Shown here piece after piece: positions 12,501 through 22,559 of a stretch of DNA of 64,000 nucleotides. This DNA comes from Prinia subflava (lineage: Eukaryota > Chordata > Aves > Passeriformes > Cisticolidae): assembly GCF_021018805.1 (NCBI RefSeq), contig NW_026960608.1, forward strand, positions 1,178,001 through 1,242,000, in the 5' to 3' direction. The notes under the pieces are model-generated. The model did not search any database, was not told the origin of the DNA, and worked only from the letters and a program-made list of their open reading frames with translations. The translations under genes and the position numbers were made by a program. Each line of letters opens with the position of its first letter. Position 1 is the first letter of the stretch.

Positions 12501-13695
12501 TGAAGGGAAGACAGTGAATATTTGGACTGACTCCAAATATGCCTTCGGAGTAGTGCATGTACACGGAGCTTTATGGAAAGAAAGAGGACTGCTGTCCTCC
12601 CAAGGGACAAATATTAAACATCAAGATGCAGTCCTACAATTGATAGATGCAGTACAAAAACCTGAACAAGTAGCAATCATGCACTGCAAGGCACATCAAT
12701 CAGGCAACTCCAAAATTTGTGAAGGAAATCGAAAAGCAGATTGGGCAGCCGGTCAGGTAGCACGAGAGGTGCAGAAAACAATGGCATTGATACCATCAAG
12801 ACTTAATATCTCTCAATTTAATTTGCCTACGAAGCCAAACTATACAATCGAAGATGACAGACTAGCACAACTGCTGAAGGCACAGAAGAACGCAGAAGGG
12901 TGGTATGTAACCGCACAAGGGCAAATAGTGGTACCTCCTTTGGTAATGAGAGAAATTTTACAGGTAAAACATAATGAGTGTCACTGGGGTGCAGAGGCGT
13001 TGGTAAAGTGGTTAAGACAATACCTAATCTCAGTATGGATGCAAACAATGGCCAAGTCAGTAATGTCTATATGTGAAATCTGTCTGAAAAACAATCCTGT
13101 AGCTAGACGACAGGCACAGTTAGGCAGAATTCGGATAGGAATAGAACCAGGAGACTATTGGCAAGTGGATTTTGCAGAACTGCCAAAAACTCGGGGATAC
13201 AAATACCTGTTAGTAGGGGTTGACACGTTTTCTGGATGGCCAGAAGCCCTTCCCTGTCGCACAAACCAAGCAAAGGAAACAGTTAAGTGGTTATTACAGG
13301 AAATCATTCCCAGGTTTGGGGTGCCCCTAGGGATATCATCAGACAGAGGCCCACACTTCATAGCCACGGTGGTACAAGAGGTAAGCAAGTTATTGGGATT
13401 ATCTTGGGACCTCCACACACCATGGAGACCCCAGTCAAGTGGGCAAGTAGAAAGAATGAACCAGACACTGAAGAGGCAGATCAGTAAAATATGCCAGGAA
13501 GCCAAACTGCAGTGGCCACAGGCTTTGCCGATCGCATTGCTGAGGGTTCGGATAAAGCCTAGGAGTGGGATGTCAGTTAGTCCTTATGAAATATTTTATG
13601 GGAAACCATATGAATCTCCTAACCCCAATCCAAATGTTCATGTCACAGGGAAACAAGATGTGTATAATTATGTTCTGTCCCTCGGAAAACTCTAG
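9589..13695 (+). pseudogene. pol: ERV-A gag-pol: gag remnant, PR, RT, RNase H, integrase
   Basis: A 1,368-codon open frame continues the matrix frame. Residues about 45-135 are Pro/Thr/Ser-rich. Capsid is reduced to its C-terminal part (RKYTDLQVDSEQGRTQLAF…LQKLEG). Next come an RG-rich stretch and one CCHC zinc knuckle (C-x2-C-x4-H-x4-C from residue 239; nucleocapsid). The aspartic protease motif is DTGA (D311). Reverse transcriptase has LPMGYKGSP and YVDD (619-622). RNase H begins at TDGSS (D922). Integrase has the HHCC zinc site (H1128 and C1162-C1165) and catalytic D1194, D1252 and E1288 with 35 residues between the last two. No stop separates gag from pol, where gammaretroviruses have one. 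The frame ends early at 13693-13695; the integrase C-terminus continues in another frame. Confidence 0.93.
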
Positions 13696-13715
13696 CTTGG
13701 CTCCGAAGTGTTCTC

Positions 13716-13982
13716 GTGTGGAACAGACCACTGGCCCTGGAGAATCCAGTCCACAATATCGAACCAGGAGATGAGGTATACATCAAAACCTGGAACGAAG
13801 AACCACTAAAAGAGAAGTGGACTGGTCCCCATCAGGTACTGCTAACCACCTTTACAGCAGTCAAAGTGGCTGGAGTGGAACCCTGGATACACTACACGCG
13901 TGTGAAGAAGGTCCCTCGTGGAGTCCAGTCGTGGGCTGTAGAAACTTTTGGACCAACAAAGCTGAGGCTGAAACGTCTGTAA
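13716..13982 (+). pseudogene. pol: ERV-A integrase C-terminal domain, out of frame
   Basis: Eighty-eight codons with the beta-barrel C-terminal domain of gammaretroviral integrase (EPGDEVYIKTW, TGPHQVLLTTFTAVKV, WIHYTRVKK). This DNA-binding part should be continuous with the gag-pol frame but lies in a different frame. The shift falls between about 13680 and 13715. The frame closes at 13982, nine bases before the env ATG. Confidence 0.88.
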
Positions 13983-13990
13983 CTGTTCAA

Positions 13991-15769
13991 ATGGTATTGG
14001 TAACTGTGCTCATGCTCTTCCTGTGGGTAATGTTAATTTCATGGATACTAATGTCACCTGTAGGGATTGCTGTTACTTTGGGATATGGGATACAGAAGGG
14101 TCAACTAACAACTCTTCATTCTAGAATGAAGAGAGAGATACAGGCAAAAACACAAGTAATAGAAATTTCTAATGAAATTCGGGCTGAGAATGTAATGATT
14201 GGATTGGTCAGAGACTTTGCCAAAATGCATAATACCAGCAGAATAACGGCCTGTCTGCCAATACCAAAGGCAGCAGGGGACCCAGTAAGCTGGGGAATAA
14301 TAACGTCAAAATTACCTGAAATAGGAGGGAACAAAACAATTAACTGTAAACAAGTACCAGAGTCAAGGGTGGTGGTCAGAGAATACTGGAAGATAACAGA
14401 GGATTCTTATATGCAACCCATGAGAAAGTCAGAGTGCATTCTTAGTAATGGCAAATTGGGACAAATCATAGAGTGGTGGGTTAAGGACCAAGACCTTGCA
14501 AAATGGCAATGTTGGTTTCTACGCTATCAAAAGATCAGGGACAACGCTACAGAAAGTGTTGTGGTGTGGAAATGTGAAGAGAAGGATTGGAAAGGACTGG
14601 AACCTTGGGACAGTGCATGGTCTGTGAGCATCCTCCAGAAATTCCAATATATGGAAAGCACACCCTGGTGCATTAAATGGAAAGGCTCTGAAAATGAGAC
14701 AGATCCCACAGTGACGAATACTGATACTAGTAGTCAGAAAGAGGCAAATAAGGTAAGTTGGTGAGTATGTAAGAAAATTTATGATTGCACCTCTGATAAT
14801 CTGGAAATGAAACAGTGGTCACCATTGGCAATAGCCTTACGAATTGGTTGTGCCTGCAGGAAAATTAAACACAAACAAGGCAAAATAGATTCTAAGATTA
14901 TAGTAGGATGTAGCAGGAGTACAATTCGAAGTCCAGGACCATTTGTATGGGCAATGAGTGATGGCACATGGACAACACACTTGCCTATGGACGGGGAGGT
15001 AAGAGAAATCACCCTGGGCCTTCCCACTTTATGTCCAATTTGGAAGAAATCCCCATTTAACAGGAGCAGTGAGGCCTTGCAAATAAAAGCAAAGCGAGAC
15101 GTCTCAGAAGACAAGAACCCAGATGACACTTGGAAGGAACCCTCTAGTGGAGTAAAGATTGGGTGGGCCCTAGAATCCTTGTTTGGTCCCATTGCAAATT
15201 ATCGAAATAGAGAAATGCTATATAGACTCACAGGTCAGGTAGACAGATTAGCAAGAATCACACGAGAGGGATTTAGGGAACTCAATGTGCAATTACAGGC
15301 CACCACCAAAATGACAGTGCAAAATCGTTTGGCTTTAGATATGTTACTTTTGAAAGAACACGGAGTGTGTGGATATTTAAAGGGACAAATCGACCATTGC
15401 TGCATCCACATCCCAAATGTAACTGCAGATGTAGAACATGGCATCAGTCAGTTAAAACAAATAGAGCATGAGGCACAAAAGGAACAAAAGGATTTAGCTA
15501 CTAGCTGGTTGGGTAAAATCTTTGAAGGATTAGGATGGAATGTGAGTTCATGGATAAAGTCTATCCTTGAAAATCTGATAATTTTACTGATTATATTTTT
15601 AGTAATTTGGTTAGTTTACAGAATCCTGAAGAGAGAGATACAGAAAAAGGCATCTTGGAACAGGACCATAATGAAGGCATTGGCACGGAACCCAGCACCT
15701 TCAATCCGCAACAACATCCCGGACAAAGCCTATGACAACAGAGGATTTGAAGATGAACATCCAGTATGA
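13991..15769 (+). pseudogene. env: ERV-A env with one internal stop
   Basis: The ATG at 13991 opens a 593-codon frame interrupted once, by TGA at 14762-14764. The N-terminus is a long hydrophobic signal-like segment (MVLVTVLMLFLWVMLISWIL). The surface subunit has several N-x-S/T sites and scattered Cys. A basic cleavage site (KAKR) lies at about 15090-15101. The transmembrane subunit has an immunosuppressive-like helix (QNRLALDMLLLKEHG), then a Cys followed nine residues later by CC, a hydrophobic anchor (about 15565-15630) and a short tail. The overall TM plan resembles alpharetroviral and gamma-type envelopes, which mediate receptor binding and membrane fusion. The surface subunit is not one I can match. 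Confidence 0.88.
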
Positions 15770-15839
15770 ACTCTGAAGCCTAATGGACTGTATTAAGTGA
15801 AAGCATTTACACTTAGTATATTAGAGTGAAAATACTTTC

Positions 15840-15850
15840 AAAGGGGGGAA
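15840..15850 (+). other. ERV-A polypurine tract
   Basis: The purine run AAAGGGGGGAA directly abuts the 3' LTR and would prime plus-strand DNA synthesis. Confidence 0.9.
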
Positions 15851-16242
15851 TGTTGGTGGAGGGTTAAAAAATATAATTTCTGGATTGAGTAATGTGTAGG
15901 GGGAGGAAAGTAGAGAACGTACAACTGGAACTTGACGCAGCTAGCTTGGAACAAGCGTCAGCTTCTGTAAACAGCTCCATGCTATTGTTTTAACCAAATC
16001 AAGTGTGGATCAGGGTAGAAGCGTAGGTATGATTTAAGATAGTAACTAAGGAGTAGGATAATCAGTATCTAGGGGTGGGGGTTAGTTAACATGTGTATAA
16101 TTTAAACTATAAAAGTCGCGAATCGACTCTGTATGCTTTGGACATCAGATTTGGGTGTATTATCACCCCTGTGTCCCGCGCGCTTGAATAAAGAACCGCA
16201 TATGATCGCCTTCGTGTGGTTATATGTTTTCCTACGCTAACA
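15851..16242 (+). repeat. ERV-A 3' LTR
   Basis: 392 bp; differs from the 5' LTR at four positions noted by eye (all between about 16050 and 16135). TATA and AATAAA are conserved. Confidence 0.95.
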
Positions 16243-16670
16243 CCCTCGGCAATATTTCCCCATATTTCCCTTTGTTTCCTGGCTAGCTATTCAAATCTAA
16301 GGGTGTCTCCGACCAGGCTGGAAAGAGTTCTTTTCTCAGTTCATATGTTAATGTCCAGTTTCTATAGATCCTTATGGCTGATGAATGGTTGAGGTATGGA
16401 TGATGATGCTTGATGATCTGTGAGGGTGTCTTGATGGGTCTCCTCCCGGTGCTCGAGGAGGCTGCCGGTTTCCCGTAAACCTTTTGTCTCTTTCTGAATG
16501 TGAGTTTCTGGGGTGGCACCTGCCTTTTCAACATTTTGGTTTAGCAAAATGTTACAAGGTGTCCTGAAACTTACATTTTCATACAACACACACATATATA
16601 CAGTTTTATAGTTTTCAATAATATTTCATTAACTATAAGAACATGAATTAATCATTTCACATTTTTCACA

Positions 16671-16903
16671 CAAGCTTGCTAAGTATTGCCTGTGCCTGGG
16701 AGCTTCGCCTGAGGTACTTGGGCAGGAGGTACTTAACAGTACCCCCTATCCAGGAACACCTAAGGCAGCTGGGATGGGACTGAAGCTACCGGGAAAAACA
16801 AAACACCTGGGACTGAGCGATGGAAGCCGGACAAGGATTCTGTGACCTGGTTTTGAGGACTGAGCTGGTGCCAGGGCTCCAGAGAGAGCTGTAACACTGC
16901 TGG
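16671..16903. other. Short host segment between two ERVs
   Basis: 233 bp between the C' LTR and ERV-F with no recognised feature. Its first bases (caagcttgctaag) are the inverse of cttagcaagctt at 8246-8257, just left of the C' LTR. Confidence 0.4.
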
Positions 16904-17678
16904 TGAAAGGAACAGGGCATATGCCTTTATTAATATTCAGCTCTTTATTAAAGTGATCAGCTCATTATTAAAATCATCAGCAGGATTGCAAAGTCCGATC
17001 AGAGTTTTCCACACTACTGCAGCCATCTGAAGGAGCAGGTGCTGTCCCAGTGGATGCTGAGTCCTTGTTCCCATAGAAACAGCTGGCAGTTCTCTCTGGT
17101 CAACCATCAGAAGGCAGAGCACTGGCAGTCAGCTCTTTGCCCTCAGGGAAAAGTTTCAAGAGTTTCCCATTCTCTCCATCAGTCAGCTCAGCTGGCCGGT
17201 TCCCATTCCATTCAGGCTCCTCACAGGTCATGGCCAATCTTCAAACCAGGCCAGGAGGTGCACCCACTCCCCGCTCAGCCAGGGCACTATCCCATTCTCT
17301 TCTGACGAATCCAGCTTCCTGTCCTGGGGTGCAGTATCCCCCAAAAAAACCTCCCAGGATCCACGGGGGCGGCCCTGCCCTATCTGCATATCCAAATGCA
17401 TATGCATTTGTCCTGGTCATAGCCGAAGTTACTCTTGCTAAATGAGGTAGTTACAAAGGACAATAGGGCTATCTAGGTGTGGGCAGCTTCTTTTCACATT
17501 TCAATTAGGTAGGGAAAAGTTGCCAGGCAACTTTCCTTCAGGGCAGCTCTCCCTGCTCAGATTGTCTGGGGTGTGGAGGGTGTTACTCTAGCCAGGAGAG
17601 GGTCAGTTGTGGGGTGGTTGTTTTTTTTTTGTTTTTTTTTTTTGTTTTTTTTTTTTTTTTTTTTTTCCGTTCACAACA
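16904..17678 (-). repeat. ERV-F 3' LTR (left copy)
   Basis: 775 bp. On the minus strand it begins TGTTGTGAACGG followed by a long poly-A run, and ends with two AATAAA signals and CTTTCA. It is essentially the same sequence as 23749-24522. A plus-strand solo copy, diverged, lies at 40806. Confidence 0.95.
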
Positions 17679-17697
17679 AATCCCTCCTCTATTTCTT
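17679..17697 (-). other. ERV-F polypurine tract
   Basis: On the minus strand the sequence AAAGAAATAGAGGAGGGATTT runs directly into the 3' LTR. Confidence 0.75.
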
Positions 17698-18017
17698 TGA
17701 TCGGGCTGTAGCCCGCATCAACTTGCAGCTTCCTACTGTGTATCTTCTCAGTAGACACTGCTCAAAGAAATTTAGGAGTTCTCTAGGGGAATTGCCCAGC
17801 AGGAAACTGAGCAGATGTGGGAGGGGTGCCTTTAAACTTGGGTTTTTTATCAGGAATTAAGACACACTCGATAACAATTTAACTAGGGATAGGTCTCTTG
17901 GTCTCTCAATTGTTATCTACGTAGAAGAGGTGGCAGGTGGTCCTGTTGGGTCTGGTTCGGCATCAGGGGCGGTACTGGTCCTGTGACTCCGGTAACGTGG
18001 GTCTGACTTCTCTCTGG

Positions 18018-18066
18018 AGTTCACACTGCGGTATGTGTGGTGAGCAGCACCTGGAAGAGACTTTCA
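18018..18066 (-). pseudogene. pol: ERV-F remnant of integrase C-terminal domain
   Basis: Reading the minus strand from about 18066 gives ESLFQVLLTTHTAV followed by a stop. This matches the QVLLTT-type core of the integrase C-terminal beta-barrel, as seen intact in ERV-A (HQVLLTTFTAV). Only this short stub remains. It lies immediately downstream, in element order, of the CR1 3' end, so the CR1 appears to have landed in or next to pol. Confidence 0.6.
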
Positions 18067-18083
18067 TAATTTTCCTCTTTTTA

Positions 18084-19560
18084 GTTACAGAATTACAGAA
18101 TCACTAGGCTGGAAGAGACTTCTAGGATTAAGTCTAACTCTAATTACACGATGTCACTAAGTGCTACATCTACTCTCTTCTTACACACATCTAGGAATGG
18201 TGACTTCAGCTCTTCCAGCTAGTATTTATAGGGCTAGTGTTCTAAGCTTCTCACTAGCTTTGTTGCTTTCTTTTGACACGCTCAAGCATCTTAATGTCTT
18301 TTTTAAACTGAGGGGCTCAGAACTGGGCACAGTACTCAAGGAGTGGCCTCACCAATGCTAAGTGGCCTCACCAATGCTATGTGTAAGGAAAGGATGACCT
18401 TTCTGCTTCTGCTGGCCACATTATTCTCAATACAGCCTACGATATTGTTAGCTTTGGCCATCAGGGCATACTGCTGGCTCATATTTAGTTGGTTATCAAC
18501 TAGCACTTTCAGGTCTTTTTCTGCTTGGGTACTGTCTAGCTACACTACCTTCAACTTGTAAGGTTGCAGGGGGTTATTGTGGCTAAAATGCAACACCTGG
18601 GATTTGGACTTATTAAACGTTATCTTCTTGGATTTTGCTTATCTATCCAATCATTTTAGGTTTCTCTACAGAGTCTTCTTACTCTCTAACAGATGGACAC
18701 GTGCTCTCAGCTTAGTGTCATCTGTAAATTTACTAATGAAGGACTCAATATTTTCATCTGTGTTATTAATAAATATAATAAATAGAACTGGCTTCAGCAC
18801 AGACTTTTGAGGGACACCACTGGTGGCTGGTTGCCTGCTGGATGCAGCACTATTCGTTACTACCCTCTGGGCTTGGGTATCTAGCCAGTTCTTAACTTAG
18901 CAAAGAGTGTTCTTGTCTAAGCTGTGGGAAACAGTGTCAAAGACTTTGCTGAAGTCTGAATAGACAACATAAACAACTTTTCATGTATCTACCAGGCAGG
19001 TCACCTGGTCAGAGAAGGAGGCTAGTGGGGTCGAACACTACTTACTTCTCTTAAGCTCATGCTGGCTGGGTCTGATACTCTGTTTATCTCATCAGTGCTG
19101 CACAATAGCTCTCAGTATAAACTGTTTTATCATCTTACTCGGTACTTTGGTCAGGCTAACTGGCATATAATTACTAGGCTCTTCTCTACTCTTTATGAAT
19201 GGGAATTACATTGGCTAGCTCTCAGTCATCTAGAACTTCACTAGTGAGTTGAGACTGTTGGTAGATGATAGAGTGGCTTTGCAAACTTATCAGTTAGCTC
19301 TCTTATCTCTTTGGGATGGATTTCATGTGAGTGGGCATTCAAGCAAATTACTACTTCTCTGACTACTTTGTTTTTGATAACAGGAGGACTATTCTGTTCT
19401 TTAAAAATATCTACTGACTCAGTATGACCACTGTCTTGAAGACAAGCTGTCTTCTCACTAAAGACAGCAGCAAAACAAAGCATAAAGCACTTCTGCTTTC
19501 TCTTTGTCTGCAATTACTAATTTTCTTCTTACTTTGAATCATGTTCTAGATTGGCTAGGG
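18084..19560 (-). mobile_element. CR1 LINE captured inside ERV-F, CC-depleted
   Basis: The plus strand reads as the complement of an avian CR1. It starts at the 3' tail (ttacagaatcactaggctgg), followed by landmarks such as 'gtactcaaggagtggcctca', 'ctgctggctcat', 'gtgtcatctgtaaatttact', 'gtgggaaacagtgtcaaaga' and 'ttttgataacaggagg'. The upper limit is approximate. It lies in the same orientation as ERV-F. Compared with the CR1 pattern I recall, CC has repeatedly become CT on the plus strand, so no reading frame survives. Confidence 0.75.
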
Positions 19561-21035
19561 GTTCTCTAGCGAGAAACTGCATAGGGTGATTAATTCTAAG
19601 TCACTTGTGTTCATTATTTTAGAGTCAGTCAACTAGTGTTAAGTCTTCTGGCTTAGCAATTTTTCTTTTGCAGGATCAACCTTTTAGACTTCTTTTATTA
19701 GGGTAGCTGTTACTGCAACTGTTTGCAGGCAAGTTGGTTATCTCTTAACTACTGGGTCTAGTAGTTTTGAGAGGTAGACCGTAGACTTTGATTCTCACTA
19801 TCAGGGATCTATAGTCTCTCATGCTTTGCTTTTTTTTTTTTTTCTTGGTCTGAATTTTAGCTGGTGTCTATTAAGGGCATCTTATGGTCTCTTGGGTGTC
19901 ACAGTCTATTTTTTTTATTTTTGCTATCTGGACTATCCGGGCTTCTTCTGGAGTGAACAGAACTATTAGAATAGAGTTTAACTCTCTCTAGAAATAACTA
20001 TTTGGCCTCAGAAGCTGGTCTAGCTGGTTAGACATTCCAATGGGGACTTCTACTAAACCCTCTCTCTTTCTTAGAGTCTTGGGCTTCAGGGGTTGTCAAA
20101 GGTGCATTTATAAATTTTAATCTTTTTAATTAATCTATAGGAACTTTTCTAAGGGGAAAGACCTCCTCTGTTCTTGGTGCTTTGGATTGGGTGTTGTAAT
20201 CTGTCTCTTCCTCTAAAACACCAGGTAGAGGGAGCAGTAGTGGAGACAGGCCAAGAGAAACACTGGGCAGGGGTGGTTCCCACTCCCAAGTGGGGAAGTG
20301 AGGGTATCACAATTGGTGAAGGGGAACTGTTGGAGAGGTTAAGGAAGAGACTGGAGGTACAGCTGGGGTAGGAGGGAGAGTTTGCATATTTTCACATTTT
20401 CATTACTTATAGTTTTCTAGCCAGCAGGCTGCATAAGATAGTGGTTTTACATCAGGGTCTTCTTGGGCTTAGAGATGTTGGTTTAAGTGGTTACACATTT
20501 ACTGAATTCAGGTCTTACACTATGACTACTCTCTTTGTAATTTTACTCTTTGTGGTCTTTTAAGGATATTATTGGTCTGACAATTGTTCTAGGGGGATGT
20601 TAGGGAGAATCTTCTTTACTGTCTTTTTGGAAGGGTCTGCTTGTTTACTATAACATCATCTCAGTTTTTAGGCCTTAAAATAAAAGGAAAAACGAAGTAC
20701 TTTAACAATGCTTCAATCTAAACTGGAATATTCTGATTGGCAATCTAAACTTTAAGATAACTAAAGGTTGTCTGATCTCTCACAACTAAACATTCTGAAT
20801 CTCTTTGCTGAACTTTAAAGGGTCAGAATATAATTTCTTGGCAACCCACTTTTGACACTTTTTCGTCTGTCTCTTTTTAAAACTCTCTCTTGGCTATGAC
20901 ACGTACTACTATGAATCACACCCATTGTTTTCTGCTAAGGGTATCTCTCTTAACTTTTCGACTTAAGTCTGAACTTCTTTCTAGGCTTTCTAGGCTTGGA
21001 CCCCTGCTGAGTCTTGTTTGAACTCTCTAACTTCA
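19561..21035. other. ERV-F body, unassigned CC-poor sequence
   Basis: I see no gene or repeat here beyond a T-rich tract near 19830-19850. On the plus strand it is rich in CTCT and CTAG and poor in CC. That continues the bias seen in the captured CR1 and stops at the start of the 193-bp array. Confidence 0.55.
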
Positions 21036-22386
21036 CAAGGCTTAGGAGGCTTGAACTCCCTGCCAGGCTGAGGTCGAACGTCCTGCCGAGCCTCACACCT
21101 GAACTCCGGCCAAGCCCCCCTTGCCCCCTAGGCTTAGGAGACTCGAACTCCCTGCCGGGGTGAGGTCGAACGTCCTGCCGAGCCTCACTCCCGAACTCCG
21201 GCCGAGTCCCCTTCGCCTCCCTTTCCTACAAGGCTTAGGAGGCTTGAACTCCCTGCCAGGCTGAGGTCGAACGTCCTGCCGAGCCTCACACCTGAACTCC
21301 GGCCAAGCCCCCCTTGCCCCCTAGGCTTAGGAGACTCGAACTCCCTGCCGGGGTGAGGTCGAACGTCTTGCCGAGCCTCACACCCGAACTCCGGCCGAGT
21401 CCCCTTCGCCTCCCTTTCCTACAAGGCTTAGGAGGCTTGAACTCCCTGCCAGGCTGAGGTCGAACGTCCTGCCGAGCCTCACACCTGAACTCCGGCCAAG
21501 CCCCCCTTGCCCCCTAGGCTTAGGAGACTCGAACTCCCTGCCGGGGTGAGGTCGAACGTCTTGCCGAGCCTCACACCCGAACTCCGGCCGAGTCCCCTTC
21601 GCCTCCCTTTCCTACAAGGCTTAGGAGGCTTGAACTCCCTGCCAGGCTGAGGTCGAACGTCCTGCCGAGCCTCACACCTGAACTCCGGCCAAGCCCCCCT
21701 TGCCCCCTAGGCTTAGGAGACTCGAACTCCCTGCCGGGGTGAGGTTGAACGTCCTGCCGAGCCTCACTCCCGAACTCCGGCCGAGTCCCCTTCGCCTCCC
21801 TTTCCTACAAGGCTTAGGAGGCTTGAACTCCCTGCCAGGCTGAGGTCGAACGTCCTGCCGAGCCTCACACCTGAACTCCGGCCAAGCCCCCCTTGCCCCC
21901 TAGGCTTAGGAGACTCGAACTCCCTGCCGGGGTGAGGTCGAACGTCCTGCCGAGCCTCACTCCCGAACTCCGGCCGAGTCCCCTTCGCCTCCCTTTCCTA
22001 CAAGGCTTAGGAGGCTTGAACTCCCTGCCAGGCTGAGGTCGAACGTCCTGCCGAGCCTCACACCTGAACTCCAGCCAAGCCCCCCTTGCCCCCTAGGCTT
22101 AGGAGACTCGAACTCCCTGCCGGGGTGAGGTCGAACGTCCTGCCGAGCCTCACTCCCGAACTCCGGCCGAGTCCCCTTCGCCTCCCTTTCCTACAAGGCT
22201 TAGGAGGCTTGAACTCCCTGCCAGGCTGAGGTCGAATGTCCTGCCGAGCCTCACACCTGAACTCCGGCCAAGCCCCCCTTGCCCCCTAGGCTTAGGAGAC
22301 TCGAACTCCCTGCCGGGGTGAGGTCGAACGTCCTGCCGAGCCTCACACCCGAACTCCGGCCGAGTCCCCTTCGCCTCCCTTTTTGT
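21036..22386. repeat. Seven-copy 193-bp tandem array inside ERV-F
   Basis: The marker 'caaggcttaggaggcttgaa' (or its equivalent) recurs at 21036, 21229, 21422, 21615, 21808, 22001 and 22194, an exact 193-bp period. Each unit is two related halves of about 96 bp. One half has 'ggaggcttgaactccctgcc' and CCTTGCC; the other has 'ggagactcgaactccctgcc' and CTTCGCC. That is a dimeric higher-order repeat. Copies differ at only a few positions. The array is GC- and CpG-rich and lies in the 5' part of the element, downstream of the leader. Confidence 0.97.
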
Positions 22387-22559
22387 TTATCTGGCTGCTC
22401 TTTTTGTTTGCCTTTTTTTTTGCTCATAAATCTTGCTTTCCTTCTTTCTTGCCTGTCTGCTTTCTTGTCTGTTTCCTCACCTTTATGCCTGCTTTCCTGC
22501 TTGCTAATGATATCTTACTTGCTTGCCCGGATATGCTTAAACTCTCTTGGGGACAGCCC

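Larger units (their letters stand above)
8562..16242 (+). mobile_element. ERV-A: near-complete gamma-like endogenous provirus
   Basis: A 7.68 kb provirus bounded by two 392-bp LTRs (8562-8953 and 15851-16242), each starting TGTTGG and ending AACA. The flanks carry the 4-bp duplication CCCT (8558-8561 and 16243-16246). By eye the LTRs differ at four positions (about 1%), so the insertion is young. The order is LTR, primer site, gag (matrix, proline-rich, short capsid remnant, nucleocapsid), protease, reverse transcriptase, RNase H, integrase, env, polypurine tract, LTR. Breaks: a stop after matrix, a large capsid deletion, a frameshift near the integrase C-terminus and a stop in env. It is therefore not replication-competent as it stands. 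Confidence 0.95.
8338..16670 (-). repeat. Solo LTR of family C', split by ERV-A
   Basis: The left part (8338-8561) begins 'tgttataaatgcca' and tracks the ERV-C LTR at 33796 through 'ttggtttattaacaaag', 'cccgggaaaa', 'gacacagaacctggcag' and 'ggttcacaaatttgccc'. The right part (16243-16670) ends 'tttcacatttttcaca', where the C family ends 'ccatatttcccaca'. The two parts are separated exactly by ERV-A and its 4-bp target duplication. Poly(A) signals read on the minus strand. No tRNA primer site lies at its left edge and no polypurine tract at its right edge, so it looks like a solo LTR. Its sequence differs clearly from C, so it belongs to a related but older subfamily. Confidence 0.7.

Noticed and set aside
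21036..22386. CRISPR-like array
   Set aside because: Repeats are 193 bp without unique spacers, in a vertebrate genome; it is a satellite.
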